Assembly: GCF_017875735.1 (NCBI RefSeq)
Contig: NZ_JAGGMZ010000001.1
Location: 2,976,001-3,040,000, forward strand
Origin: Arthrobacter sp. CAN_C5
GTDB taxonomy: Bacteria > Actinomycetota > Actinomycetes > Actinomycetales > Micrococcaceae
Direction: 5' to 3'
DNA length: 64,000 nucleotides
Part shown: one piece after another, positions 54,220-62,935 of the stretch
Layout of the letters: the number at the start of each line of letters is the position of its first letter
Numbering within the stretch: position 1 is the first letter of the stretch
Program-made: the position numbers and the translations under genes
Notes under the pieces: model-generated
What the model was told of the DNA's origin: nothing
The model's database searches: none
The model's input: the letters and a program-made list of their open reading frames with translations, nothing else

Positions 54220-54807
54220 TTATTTCCCTGCCGAGTGGTATTTCTGCTGAGCGCTGACAAGCCCCTCGGTAATAAGCGATTCCACGGCATCAGCCGCGTC
54301 CTCGAGGAGGAAGCCCAGCTCCTTCTTTTCGACCGTTCCGAAGTCACGGAGCACATGATCGGCTGCATCCTGCCGCCCCGGGGGGCGGCCCACCCCGACC
54401 CTGATCCTTAGGTAGTCCTTGGTACCGAGAACCTTGGAGATGTCCCGCAAACCGTTGTGTCCGCCCTCACCGCCGCCAGCCTTCAGCTTGACCGTGTTGA
54501 AGTCGATGTCGATCTCGTCGTGCACGGCAATGACCCGTTCAGCGGGTATGTCGTAGAAACGGCAGAGGGCTCCGACCGGGCCTCCGGAGAGATTCATGTA
54601 GGTCAACGGCTTGGCGAGGATCAGCTTCGGTCCGCCGATGCCCAGACGGCCTTCGAGGACAGCCGCGTGCGCCTTGTGGCTTTTGAATTTCCCGCCGAGC
54701 CGTTCGCCCAGCGTGTCAAGAACCATCTGACCCACATTGTGTCTGTTGCGGCTGTAGTCGGGCCCTGGGTTCCCGAGCCCGACTACCAGCCACGTGTCAT
54801 TCGCCAC
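54220..54807 (-). CDS. pth: Peptidyl-tRNA hydrolase
   Basis: A 195-residue Pth, which frees tRNA from drop-off peptidyl-tRNA. VGLGNPGPDYSRNRHNVGQMV carries the catalytic His and Asn, LTYMNLSGG and HDEIDIDFNTVKLKAGGGEGGHNGLRDI complete the active site, and RIRVGVGRPPG is family-typical. It is cotranscribed with rplY (20-bp gap). It is followed on the leftward side by element E3. Confidence 0.95.
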   Translation of the reverse strand: MANDTWLVVGLGNPGPDYSRNRHNVGQMVLDTLGERLGGKFKSHKAHAAVLEGRLGIGGPKLILAKPLTYMNLSGGPVGALCRFYDIPAERVIAVHDEIDIDFNTVKLKAGGGEGGHNGLRDISKVLGTKDYLRIRVGVGRPPGRQDAADHVLRDFGTVEKKELGFLLEDAADAVESLITEGLVSAQQKYHSAGK

Positions 54808-54827
54808 GGGTATTCCCGTAGATGGAG

Positions 54828-55451
54828 TTACTCGCCCTCTTCGGACTTCTCGCCGGAGGCAGCGACAACGTCGCCCTCGGCAACTGTCTCTTCATCTTCA
54901 TCGCCGAGATCCTGGACGGTCGGCTCGCTGATGTTGACGATCAGCGTGTCCGCTTCGATCAGCAGGGTGACGCCCTTGGGAAGCACGATGTCAGAGGCAT
55001 GGATGTGCTCGCCAACGGTGCGACCCTCAACGTTGACGGTGAGGGAATCAGGCAGGTGGGTGGCTTCGGCTTCGACCTCGACCGAGTTGTGCTCGAGGTT
55101 CATGACGGCGCCCGGCGCCAGCTCGCCTTCGACGTGGATGTAGACGTCAACAGTGACCTTCTCGCCCTGACGCACGGTGAGTAGGTCAAGGTGCTCCACG
55201 ATGCGCTTCAGTGGGTTGCGGACAACGTACTTGGCCAGGGCCAGGTGCTTCTCCCCTTCAACATCGAGAGTCAGCAGCGCGTTGGACGTCCTCAGGGCGA
55301 GGGTGGTTGCTTTGGAAGGCAACAGTACGTGGATGGGATCCGCACCGTGGCCGTAGATGACCGCAGGGATTTTGTCTTCGCGGCGTGCACGGCGCGCCGC
55401 GCCCTTGCCGAATTCAGTGCGTACTTCTGCGGGGAGTGTGAGGTCAGACAT
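54828..55451 (-). CDS. rplY: 50S ribosomal protein L25/general stress protein Ctc
   Basis: A 207-residue long-form L25 (TL5/Ctc type): the N-terminal 5S rRNA-binding domain with EFGKGAARRARREDKIPAVIYGHG, a beta-rich C-terminal domain (LPDSLTVNVEGRTVGEHIHASDIVLPKGVTLL) and an acidic tail (DEDEETVAEG). The ATG at 55451 has AGGAGACTC upstream; the open frame reaches 55493 but the protein start is clearly MSDLTL. It sits 20 bp upstream of pth. Confidence 0.95.
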   Translation of the reverse strand: MSDLTLPAEVRTEFGKGAARRARREDKIPAVIYGHGADPIHVLLPSKATTLALRTSNALLTLDVEGEKHLALAKYVVRNPLKRIVEHLDLLTVRQGEKVTVDVYIHVEGELAPGAVMNLEHNSVEVEAEATHLPDSLTVNVEGRTVGEHIHASDIVLPKGVTLLIEADTLIVNISEPTVQDLGDEDEETVAEGDVVAASGEKSEEGE

Positions 55452-55814
55452 TGAGTCTCCTGTGTTGACGAGTAGTGGATCGTTGCTGGGCAAACGATCG
55501 GCAGCTGTCTAGAAACAGTTCATCGTCAACACATTCAGTGTTGGACTCTCGTCACTAACCACCGTCGATCACGGAACAATCCCGGGTGGTACCGGGATGC
55601 TCCCTCGCCTAGGCATCGCGTTCAATGGTACAGCACTTGCGGGCCTGCCCTGCACCCGCGCTCCAGAATCCGTTGGGGCCCGGACCGGCAGGAGGTTCCT
55701 CATCATCCTCTAATGTGTGAGTCGTACCGTTGAAGTCTGTTGGAACCGCTGGCAAGCAACCAGCGGGAAGCATCTCGTCGAAAGCTCCCCGGAGCTGCCG
55801 GACAAAGGATCAGC
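55452..55814. other. Gene-free divergent region between rplY and UDP-glucose dehydrogenase
   Basis: About 360 bp with no supported gene. Two simple hairpins are visible: TCCCGG-GTGGTA-CCGGGA (55580-55597) and CCGCTGG-N7-CCAGCGG (55746-55766). The second is 49 bp before the dehydrogenase start and would be in its 5' leader. Neither matches a riboswitch I know. Confidence 0.5.
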
Positions 55815-57128
55815 ATGCGAATTTCAGTAATAGGTTGTGGCTACCTGGGAGCCGTGCACGCGGCCTGCATGGCAAAGCTGGGGCACGACGTCGTCGCTAT
55901 CGATGTCGACGAACGCAAGATCAGCGAGTTGCAGGCCGGCCGGTCACACTTCTTCGAGCCCGGCCTGCCAGAACTTCTCGACGAGGTTCTCCAGACGGGC
56001 CGGTTGAAGTTCAGTTCCGAGATCAGTGATGCCCGCGGAGCGCAGGTGCACTTCCTGTGCGTGGGTACCCCCCAGCGCAAGGGCGAGTACGCTGCCGATC
56101 TGCGGTACGTGGACGCCGCCTTTGCCTCCCTCGTCGACTCCCTCGAGGAGGGGAACCTGGTGGTGGGCAAGTCGACGGTTCCGGTCGGCACCGCAGCCCG
56201 GCTGGCCGATGACCTGCTGGACCGGTTCCCGGACGCCAGCCTGGCCTGGAATCCCGAGTTCCTGCGGGAGGGCTTCGCCGTGAAGGACACGCTCAGCCCT
56301 GACCGCCTGGTCTACGGCGTTCCCGCCGGGGAGGACGGGAACCGCGCGACGGCCCTGCTCGATGAAGTGTATGCCGGCCCCCTGGGGCTGGGGACACGCC
56401 GACTGGTGGCCGACTATGCGACGGCGGAACTGGTCAAGTCGGCCGCCAACTCGTTCCTCGCCACCAAGATTTCCTTCATCAACGCCATGGCAGAGGTATG
56501 CGACGCCGCCGGGGCGGACGTCACCCTGCTCGCCGACGCGATTGGCATGGACGATCGGATTGGCCGCAAATTCCTTAACGCGGGGATTGGCTTCGGCGGT
56601 GGCTGTCTCCCGAAGGACATCCGCGCATTCATGGCCCGGGCCGGTGAACTGGGTGCCGACCAGGCGCTGACGTTCCTCCGCGAGGTGGACGACATCAACC
56701 TGCGACGTCGGATCCGGGTAGTTGAGTTGACCCGCCAGCTGGTGGGCGGATCCCTGCTCGGCAAGCGCATCACGGTCCTGGGGGTGGCATTCAAGCCCAA
56801 CAGCGACGACGTGAGGGATTCCCCCGCCCTGAGCATCGCGGCCCAGCTCCAGCTCCAGGGCGCCGATGTCACGGTGACTGACCCCGAGGCCCTGGCCAAC
56901 GCGAGGGGACGGTTCCCCGAGCTGAACTACGAACCCGACTTCGGTGCAGCCGTCGCGAAGGCCAACGCGCTCCTCATTCTCACTGAGTGGGACCAGTACC
57001 GTTCAGTCGATCCGGCGGAGCTGGCCACGCAGGTGGCCAGCAAGAACATCCTCGACGGACGGAACGTCCTGGACCCCGTCCAGTGGCGTGCAGCCGGCTG
57101 GAAATACCAGGGCATCGGCCGGCCATAA
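55815..57128 (+). CDS. ugd: UDP-glucose 6-dehydrogenase
   Basis: A 437-residue UDP-glucose/UDP-ManNAc dehydrogenase family enzyme. NAD-binding VIGCGYLGAVHAACMAKLG is at the N-terminus, the catalytic cysteine lies in GFGGGCLPKDIRAF, and FKPNSDDVRDSPALSI is the C-terminal UDP-sugar domain signature; this places it in the Ugd group. It makes UDP-glucuronate, a likely precursor for the surface polymer. The ATG at 55815 has AAAGGATC upstream; the frame continues upstream but without family sequence. It converges with prs, leaving 40 bp. Confidence 0.92.
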   Translation: MRISVIGCGYLGAVHAACMAKLGHDVVAIDVDERKISELQAGRSHFFEPGLPELLDEVLQTGRLKFSSEISDARGAQVHFLCVGTPQRKGEYAADLRYVDAAFASLVDSLEEGNLVVGKSTVPVGTAARLADDLLDRFPDASLAWNPEFLREGFAVKDTLSPDRLVYGVPAGEDGNRATALLDEVYAGPLGLGTRRLVADYATAELVKSAANSFLATKISFINAMAEVCDAAGADVTLLADAIGMDDRIGRKFLNAGIGFGGGCLPKDIRAFMARAGELGADQALTFLREVDDINLRRRIRVVELTRQLVGGSLLGKRITVLGVAFKPNSDDVRDSPALSIAAQLQLQGADVTVTDPEALANARGRFPELNYEPDFGAAVAKANALLILTEWDQYRSVDPAELATQVASKNILDGRNVLDPVQWRAAGWKYQGIGRP

Positions 57129-57168
57129 CTCACACCGGACTCCCGCCGGGTAACTCCGGGACCAGCCC

Positions 57169-58149
57169 CTAGGCGTTGCCGTCAAACAGGCTGGTCACGG
57201 ATCCGTCGTCGAAGACTTCCCTGATGGCCCGGGCGATCAGCGGTGCGATCGACAGCACGGTGAGCTGGGGGAACCTCTTCTCCGAGGGGATCGGCAGGGT
57301 GTTAGTCACCACCACCTCGCGGGCGCCGGACTCCGAGAGGCGGCGGGCCGCCGGATCCGAGAAGACAGCATGGGTGGCGGCGATGATCACATCTTTGGCA
57401 CCGGCGTTCTTGAGCACCTGGACGGCGCCGGAAATGGTTCCACCCGTGTCGATCATGTCGTCGATCAGCACGCAGGTCCGACCCTCAACCTGGCCCACCA
57501 CCTGCTTGGAGACTGCCTGGTTCGGGACCGTCAGGTCACGGCTCTTGTGCACGAAGGCCAGGGGCGATCCGCCCAGCCGTTCGGCCCACTGCTCGGCGAC
57601 CCGGACCCTGCCGGTATCGGGCGAGACCACAGTGACGTTGTCGGCGTCGACCCGGGTACGGATGTAATCGGCAAGCAGCGGAATGGCCATCAGGTGATCC
57701 ACTGGGCCGTCGAAGAAGCCCTGGATCTGCGACGTGTGCAGGTCAACCGACATCAGGCGGTTGGCGCCGGCTGTCTTGTAGAGGTCGGCGACAAGCCGGG
57801 CCGAGATCGGTTCGCGGCCGCGGCCCTTTTTGTCCTGCCGTGCGTACGGGTAGAACGGGGAGACCACTGTGATGCGCTTGGCCGAGGCCCGCTTCAGGGA
57901 ATCGATCATGATCAGCTGTTCCATCAGCCAGTTGTTCAGCGGCGCGGGATGTGCCTGGATCACGAACACGTCGGTGCCGCGCACGCTCTCCCCGGACCTG
58001 ACGTAAATCTCGCCGTTCGCGAAGTCGTAGGCGGAGATCGGGAGGAGCTCGGTACCAAGCGTCTGGGCGATCTCCTCGGCCAGTTCGGGGTGGGCCCGTC
58101 CGGAGGCCAGGACCAGTTTCTTTTCGCCGCGTGCGGTGATCTCACTCAT
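57169..58149 (-). CDS. prs: Ribose-phosphate pyrophosphokinase
   Basis: A 326-residue PRPP synthase that makes PRPP from ribose-5-phosphate and ATP. The ATP-binding flexible loop region FYPYARQDKKGRGREPISARLVADL, DLHTSQIQGFFDGPVDHL and the PRPP loop CVLIDDMIDTGGTISG are clear. The ATG at 58149 overlaps the glmU stop (ATGA), which fixes the start and shows translational coupling. A longer open frame upstream is out-of-register glmU sequence. Confidence 0.96.
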   Translation of the reverse strand: MSEITARGEKKLVLASGRAHPELAEEIAQTLGTELLPISAYDFANGEIYVRSGESVRGTDVFVIQAHPAPLNNWLMEQLIMIDSLKRASAKRITVVSPFYPYARQDKKGRGREPISARLVADLYKTAGANRLMSVDLHTSQIQGFFDGPVDHLMAIPLLADYIRTRVDADNVTVVSPDTGRVRVAEQWAERLGGSPLAFVHKSRDLTVPNQAVSKQVVGQVEGRTCVLIDDMIDTGGTISGAVQVLKNAGAKDVIIAATHAVFSDPAARRLSESGAREVVVTNTLPIPSEKRFPQLTVLSIAPLIARAIREVFDDGSVTSLFDGNA

Positions 58150-59696
58150 GAACGGTCGCTTTCGTCTGTGGTGCCCGGGGTCGTGCTGGGGAGGTCGGCG
58201 GTGGCCGGAGCCCGCTGGGCTGCGGCGGCAGCGGTGGCGGCGGCAGTGTCGGGCCGTTTGGCCTGCACCCAGCCCTCGGCCGTGCGCTGCGGTGCAACGC
58301 TGATGGCGAGGGCGCCGGGGGGCACGTCGTTGCGGACGACGGCGCCCGCACCGGTGTACGCACCATCCCCGACCACGACGGGCGCCACGAACACCGTGTT
58401 CGATCCGGTCCTCACGTTGGCGCCGATGACGGTGCGGTGCTTGTTGACGCCGTCGTAATTGGCGGTGATGTTGCCGCACCCAATGTTGGTGTCTTCACCG
58501 ATCTCTGCGTCCCCGGCATACCCCAGGTGGGACAGTTTGGAGCCGCGCCCGATGGTCACGTTTTTGGTCTCATAGAACGCGCCGATCTTTCCGTCCTCCC
58601 CGAGAACCGTGCCGGGCCGCAGGTAAGTGAATGGGCCGACGGCGGCGCGGGCGCTGATCTGGGCGCCCGACCCGTGGGTGCGCAGTACCCGCGCCCCCTC
58701 CCCGACTACGACATCGGTCAGGGTGCTGTCCGGGCCGACGACGGCGTCCCGGGCGATATCGCAGGCACCGTGGAGCTGGGTGCCGGGGAGGATCGTCACG
58801 TCCTCGGCCAAGCGCACCGACGTGTCGATCCAGGTGGTAGCGGGGTCGATAATCGATACGCCTGCCCGCATCCAGCGGGTGAGGGTGCGCCGGTTGAGTT
58901 CAGCGCCGAGTGCAGCGAGCTGCACCCGGTCGTTGGCACCTTCAACCTGCCACGGGTCGTCCGAGACGACTGCTGCCACCCGACCGCCCCGGCGTGAGGC
59001 AATGCCCAGGACATCTGTCAGGTACATTTCGCCCTGTGAGTTGCCGGCGGTCACCGAGGTCAGCGCGTCACGCAGGGTCGCCGCGTCGAACGCATAGATT
59101 CCCGAGTTGATTTCGTTGATGGTCCGCTGGGCGTCGGTCGCGTCCTTGTGCTCGACGATCCCGGTGACCGTGCCGTCGTCGGCCCGCAGGATACGGCCGT
59201 AACCGGAGGCGTCGCCGAGCACCGCGGTCAGCACCGTGACGGCGTTGTCCCCGCCGATATGCGCCTCAATAAGCTGGGCGAGCGTGTCGGAGGTCAGCAG
59301 GGGCACATCGCCGTAGGTCACCACGACCGTGCCCTTCAGGGGTGCGCCCGCGTCCCCGTCGAGGGCGTCGAGGGCCACCTGGACGGCGCGTCCGGTGCCG
59401 GGCACGTCATCCTGGTCGACGATGACTGCCTGCGGATCCAGCTCGGCGATATGGCCCGCAACGCGATCGCGTTCGTGCCGGACGACGACGGCGAGTGCAT
59501 CGGGGACCACGCCGCGTGCGGCGGCGACGGCGTGCCCCACCATTGACCGTCCGCCGAGGGTGTGGAGGATCTTCGGGGTCCGGGACTTCATTCGTGTTCC
59601 GGCTCCGGCGGCCAGCACGATGACTGCCGCTGGGCGTTTCGCGCCTGCCTCGGGGATCTGTTCCTGAGAGTGGGTGTTTGAGGTCTGCGGACCCAT
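58146..59696 (-). CDS. glmU: Bifunctional GlcNAc-1-P uridyltransferase/GlcN-1-P acetyltransferase
   Basis: A 516-residue GlmU making UDP-GlcNAc for peptidoglycan and polymers. The uridyltransferase half starts VIVLAAGAGTRMKSRTPKILHTLGG (about residues 25-50) with TYGDVPLL and EINSGIYAF; the acetyltransferase half is a left-handed beta helix ending near GSNTVFVAPVVVGDGAYTGAGAVV. The start at 59696 has AGGAG about 10 bp upstream. An Ala/Thr-rich tail (about 30 residues) is added at the C-terminus. Coupled with prs. Confidence 0.95.
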   Translation of the reverse strand: MGPQTSNTHSQEQIPEAGAKRPAAVIVLAAGAGTRMKSRTPKILHTLGGRSMVGHAVAAARGVVPDALAVVVRHERDRVAGHIAELDPQAVIVDQDDVPGTGRAVQVALDALDGDAGAPLKGTVVVTYGDVPLLTSDTLAQLIEAHIGGDNAVTVLTAVLGDASGYGRILRADDGTVTGIVEHKDATDAQRTINEINSGIYAFDAATLRDALTSVTAGNSQGEMYLTDVLGIASRRGGRVAAVVSDDPWQVEGANDRVQLAALGAELNRRTLTRWMRAGVSIIDPATTWIDTSVRLAEDVTILPGTQLHGACDIARDAVVGPDSTLTDVVVGEGARVLRTHGSGAQISARAAVGPFTYLRPGTVLGEDGKIGAFYETKNVTIGRGSKLSHLGYAGDAEIGEDTNIGCGNITANYDGVNKHRTVIGANVRTGSNTVFVAPVVVGDGAYTGAGAVVRNDVPPGALAISVAPQRTAEGWVQAKRPDTAAATAAAAAQRAPATADLPSTTPGTTDESDRS

Positions 59697-59788
59697 TGAG
59701 GAGACACTCCTGCCTGTAGTTTTCACTGTCAACCGGAAAAGTACAGGCTCACACCGGCAATACTACCCGCGGCAATACTTTCCGATTG

Positions 59789-59860
59789 TTCCGCCCATAG
59801 GATTCGAACCTATACTCCACAGCTCCAAAGGCTGGGGTGCTGCCATTACACCAGGGCGGA
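59789..59860 (-). tRNA. tRNA-Gln (UUG anticodon)
   Basis: The minus strand folds as a complete cloverleaf: acceptor TCCGCCC (5') with GGGCGGA (3') and discriminator A, D-arm with GTAATGGCAGC, anticodon loop CTTTGGA giving anticodon TTG (reads CAA), and T-arm GGTTCGAATCC. CCA is not encoded. It lies between glmU and the ABC-F gene. Confidence 0.95.
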
Positions 59861-59957
59861 CTGTGCCAACCAAGCCCCTCTCGGGTCCCGGACGCACGGT
59901 TATCCAGTTTGCCATGAGTCGGGGGCTTCCTGCGACTTGGAAGCCCCCGCTGCGGTG

Positions 59958-61766
59958 TTATTTCCCGACGACCTCGGCTGCTGCAAGCCACTGCAGCTCC
60001 AGGTCCTGCTGCTCGGCCTGGACCGCCTGCAGCTTCGTGTTCAGCGTGGCCATCTTGTCGAAGTCGACGTCACCGCCGGCCCCGTCATTCATCTGCTGCT
60101 GGATGCGTTCCACCTGCGCTGCGGCCTTGCCGAGCTGGCGTTCGATGCGGGTCAGGTCCTTCTTCGCCTGGCGTGTCTCTTCGGAGCTGTACGCGGTAGC
60201 CGATCCGGCGCTGGCCTGGGCATCGTCAGCGTTGAGGGGGGAAGCGCCTGCTCCGGACTCCGCGGCGCGGCGCAGTTCGAGGTACTGGTCCACTCCCCGC
60301 GGCAGGTCACGCAGTTTACCGTCGCCCAGGAGCGCCATCTGCGAATCGGTGACCCGCTCCAGCAAATACCGGTCGTGGGAGACGACCACCAGGGTGCCGG
60401 GCCAGCCGTCCAGGACGTCCTCGATCGCCGCCAGGGTGTCAGTGTCCAGGTCGTTGGTTGGCTCGTCGAGCATCAACACATTGGGCTCACCCACCAGGAG
60501 GCGGAGCAGCTGCAGCCGGCGGCGTTCACCACCGGAGAGGTCCTTGACCTTGGTCCACTGCTTCGCGTTGGTGAAACCAAGCTGCTCCACCAGTTGGGTG
60601 GCTGACACCTCACGCCCACCCACGCTGAAAACACGCTTCTCCTGCTCGATGACCTCGGTGACGCGCAAGTGCTCCAGCTCGTCGAGTTCCTTGACCTCCT
60701 GGGAAAGGACTGCCGTCTGGACCGTCTTGCCCTTCTTCACCTTGCCGGCGTCAGGGGTCACCTCGCCGTTCAGCATCCGCAGCAGGGTGGTCTTGCCTGA
60801 CCCGTTAACCCCGACCAGCCCCAGCCGCTGCCCGGGGGCGAGGCGCAGGGTGATGCCGTCGAAGAGATTCTTCTCTCCGAGCGCCAGTGAGACATCCTCA
60901 AGGTCCAGGACATCCTTGCCCTGCCGGGCCATGGCCATCTTGCTCAGGGCGAGGGAGTCGCGTGGCTCGGGCACATCGGCGATCAACGCGTTTGCTGCCT
61001 CAATCCGGAACTTCGGTTTGGCGGTCCGTGCGGGGGCCCCGCGGCGCAGCCAGGCAAGTTCCTTCTTGACCAGTTGCTGCCGCTTGCCTTCGACCACCGA
61101 GTCCATCCGGTCACGCTCCGCCCGGGCGAGGACGTAGGCGGCGTAACCGCCGTCGAACCCGTCGACGACGCCGTCGTGCACCTCCCAGGTGCGGGTGCAG
61201 ATTTCGTCGAGGAACCAGCGATCGTGGGTGACGACCAGGAGCCCGCCGTCGCTGGGACGCCAGCGCTCGGCCAGATGGCGGGCGAGCCAGGCCACGCCCT
61301 CAACGTCGAGGTGGTTGGTGGGCTCGTCGAGCATGATGACGTCGTCGTCGCCAATCAGGAGTTTAGCCAGGGCAACCCGGCGCTTCTGCCCACCGGAGAG
61401 CGAAGAGACCTTGGCGTGCCAGTCAACCTCAGCGACCAGACCGCCCATCACGTCGCGGATCTTGGGATTGGAGGCCCATTCGTGGTCCGCCTGGTCGCCC
61501 ACGATTGCTTCGCCGACACTCAGGTCGCCGTCCAGGACGTCGGTCTGGTCCAGGTAACCCACGTGGACGTCGCGGCGGCGCGTGACCCGGCCCTCGTCGG
61601 GGGTGGCGCGCTGCGCCAGGAGACGCATGAGGGTGGACTTGCCGTCGCCGTTGCGACCGACCATACCGATCCGGTCGCCATCCTCGATGCCGAGGGAAAC
61701 GCCGTCGAGAACGGTGCGGGTGGCAAACGTGACGCTGACGCTTTCAGCGCCCAGAAGATGTGCCAA
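59958..61766 (-). CDS. ABC-F family ATPase (Uup-like)
   Basis: A 602-residue soluble protein with two ABC domains. First: GRNGDGKSTLMRLL, LSGGQKRRVALAKLL, VIMLDEPTNHLD. Second: GVNGSGKTTLLRML, LSGGERRRLQLLRLL, VLMLDEPTNDLD. A linker of the ABC-F type lies between, and a coiled-coil C-terminus (residues about 520-600) suggests the Uup branch. ABC-F proteins act on ribosomes to relieve stalls or protect against antibiotics. I start it at the TTG at 61766 (GGAAG upstream); the preceding 23 codons are not conserved-looking. Confidence 0.92.
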   Translation of the reverse strand: MAHLLGAESVSVTFATRTVLDGVSLGIEDGDRIGMVGRNGDGKSTLMRLLAQRATPDEGRVTRRRDVHVGYLDQTDVLDGDLSVGEAIVGDQADHEWASNPKIRDVMGGLVAEVDWHAKVSSLSGGQKRRVALAKLLIGDDDVIMLDEPTNHLDVEGVAWLARHLAERWRPSDGGLLVVTHDRWFLDEICTRTWEVHDGVVDGFDGGYAAYVLARAERDRMDSVVEGKRQQLVKKELAWLRRGAPARTAKPKFRIEAANALIADVPEPRDSLALSKMAMARQGKDVLDLEDVSLALGEKNLFDGITLRLAPGQRLGLVGVNGSGKTTLLRMLNGEVTPDAGKVKKGKTVQTAVLSQEVKELDELEHLRVTEVIEQEKRVFSVGGREVSATQLVEQLGFTNAKQWTKVKDLSGGERRRLQLLRLLVGEPNVLMLDEPTNDLDTDTLAAIEDVLDGWPGTLVVVSHDRYLLERVTDSQMALLGDGKLRDLPRGVDQYLELRRAAESGAGASPLNADDAQASAGSATAYSSEETRQAKKDLTRIERQLGKAAAQVERIQQQMNDGAGGDVDFDKMATLNTKLQAVQAEQQDLELQWLAAAEVVGK

Positions 61767-61831
61767 GGGTGTACTGCTTCCTGATGGTGGGGGGATGAAA
61801 GGCTTGAGCTGGCCCCTGCAAGGGCCACGGG

Positions 61832-62806
61832 TCAAGCGGTGTAGTCGTTAACAATTCTGGCACCGTGCACCGGACCATGCACTGCCGTCGCGGTCAAGCC
61901 GCCGCTCGAGAGCTGATCGGCGAGCGCTGCCGCATGCGCTTCGTCCGCGGCGAGGAACGCAATGGTGGGCCCCGATCCGGAGACCAGCCCGGCGAGGGCT
62001 CCCGCGTCGGTGCCCGCCTGCAGGATCCCGGCGAGATCCGGAGCCAGTTCGAGTGCCGCCGCCTGGAGGTCGTTGTGGAGTAGTTCGGCGAGTGCGACCG
62101 CGTCGCCTGCACGCATCGCGCTGAGGATCCGCGGGTCGATGTCCGGCGGGGTGGCCGGTTCGGTCCCGTCCCGCAGCCGGAGTTCGTCGAGCGTCCGGTA
62201 GACCTCGGGGGTGGAGAGCCCAAAAGCGGACGTCACGAGCACCCAGTGAAGGGGCGTCTTCGAGATTGCTGGCGTGAGCTGCTCCCCCACCCCGACTCCG
62301 ACCGCTGTGCCGCCGACCAGCGCAAACGGGACGTCGGCGCCGAGGTCGGCCGCCATTTCCGCGAGCTCGTCCCGGGAGAATCCGCTGTTCCAGAGGGCAT
62401 CGCAGGCCAGGAGCGTCGCAGCCGCATCAGCGGACCCCCCACCCATCCCCCCGGCCACGGGCACCCGCTTGGTGATATCGAGCAGCAGCCCGGTTGAGCC
62501 GCCGCTAAGATCAGCGAGCAGGGTGGCAGCGCGCGCAGCAAGATTGGTGGCATCCAGCGGGATGCTCTCGACCGGCAGGTTCAGAGATCCCTGCCCGTTG
62601 ACCGTAACAACGATGCCCGGCTCGGCCGTGACGGTCGCGGTGACCTCCTCATACAGGGAGACGGCCAGGTACACGCTCGCCACGCTGTGGTAGCCGTCCT
62701 CGCGAAGCGGCCCCACCCTGAACGAAACGTTGATCTTTCCGGGCGCGCGGACGCTCACCCTCGCGGGAGCACCGCTGAAGAGTCCTGCCGTTTTGCCTAC
62801 CTCCAT
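61832..62806 (-). CDS. ispE: 4-diphosphocytidyl-2-C-methyl-D-erythritol kinase
   Basis: A 324-residue GHMP kinase of the non-mevalonate isoprenoid pathway, phosphorylating CDP-ME. VRAPGKINVSFRVG is the N-terminal motif, the ATP loop reads VPVAGGMGGGSADAAATL, and GSGPTIAFLA is the C-terminal motif. The ATG at 62806 has GGAG six bases upstream and is preferred to the in-frame TTG nine bases further on. It is 65 bp upstream of the ABC-F gene, the usual actinobacterial neighbour. Confidence 0.94.
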   Translation of the reverse strand: MEVGKTAGLFSGAPARVSVRAPGKINVSFRVGPLREDGYHSVASVYLAVSLYEEVTATVTAEPGIVVTVNGQGSLNLPVESIPLDATNLAARAATLLADLSGGSTGLLLDITKRVPVAGGMGGGSADAAATLLACDALWNSGFSRDELAEMAADLGADVPFALVGGTAVGVGVGEQLTPAISKTPLHWVLVTSAFGLSTPEVYRTLDELRLRDGTEPATPPDIDPRILSAMRAGDAVALAELLHNDLQAAALELAPDLAGILQAGTDAGALAGLVSGSGPTIAFLAADEAHAAALADQLSSGGLTATAVHGPVHGARIVNDYTA

Positions 62807-62877
62807 AGTCTCCAACCTAGATCACCGGGCCCTGAACCGGGAATCCTGTCGGCCTCCTGCCTGACCGTTGCGTAAAG

Positions 62878-62921
62878 ATAGTAAGCGTGCTTACATTGCA
62901 GTTTGTAAGCAGGATTACTAT
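62878..62921. promoter_or_regulatory. 17-bp inverted-repeat operator before the DUF-type stress gene pair
   Basis: ATAGTAAGCGTGCTTAC (62878-62894) and GTAAGCAGGATTACTAT (62905-62921) are reverse complements at 15 of 17 positions, with a 10-bp spacer; the left arm is itself a palindrome (GTAAGC-GT-GCTTAC). They end 15 bp before the start codon, covering the likely promoter and ribosome-binding region. Probable repressor or sigma-factor-linked site; the protein is unknown. Confidence 0.6.
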
Positions 62922-62935
62922 CCGAAGGAAGAACT

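Noticed and set aside
55746-55766. Leader riboswitch before UDP-glucose dehydrogenase
   Set aside because: Just a 7-bp stem with 7-nt loop; no further conserved architecture could be seen.
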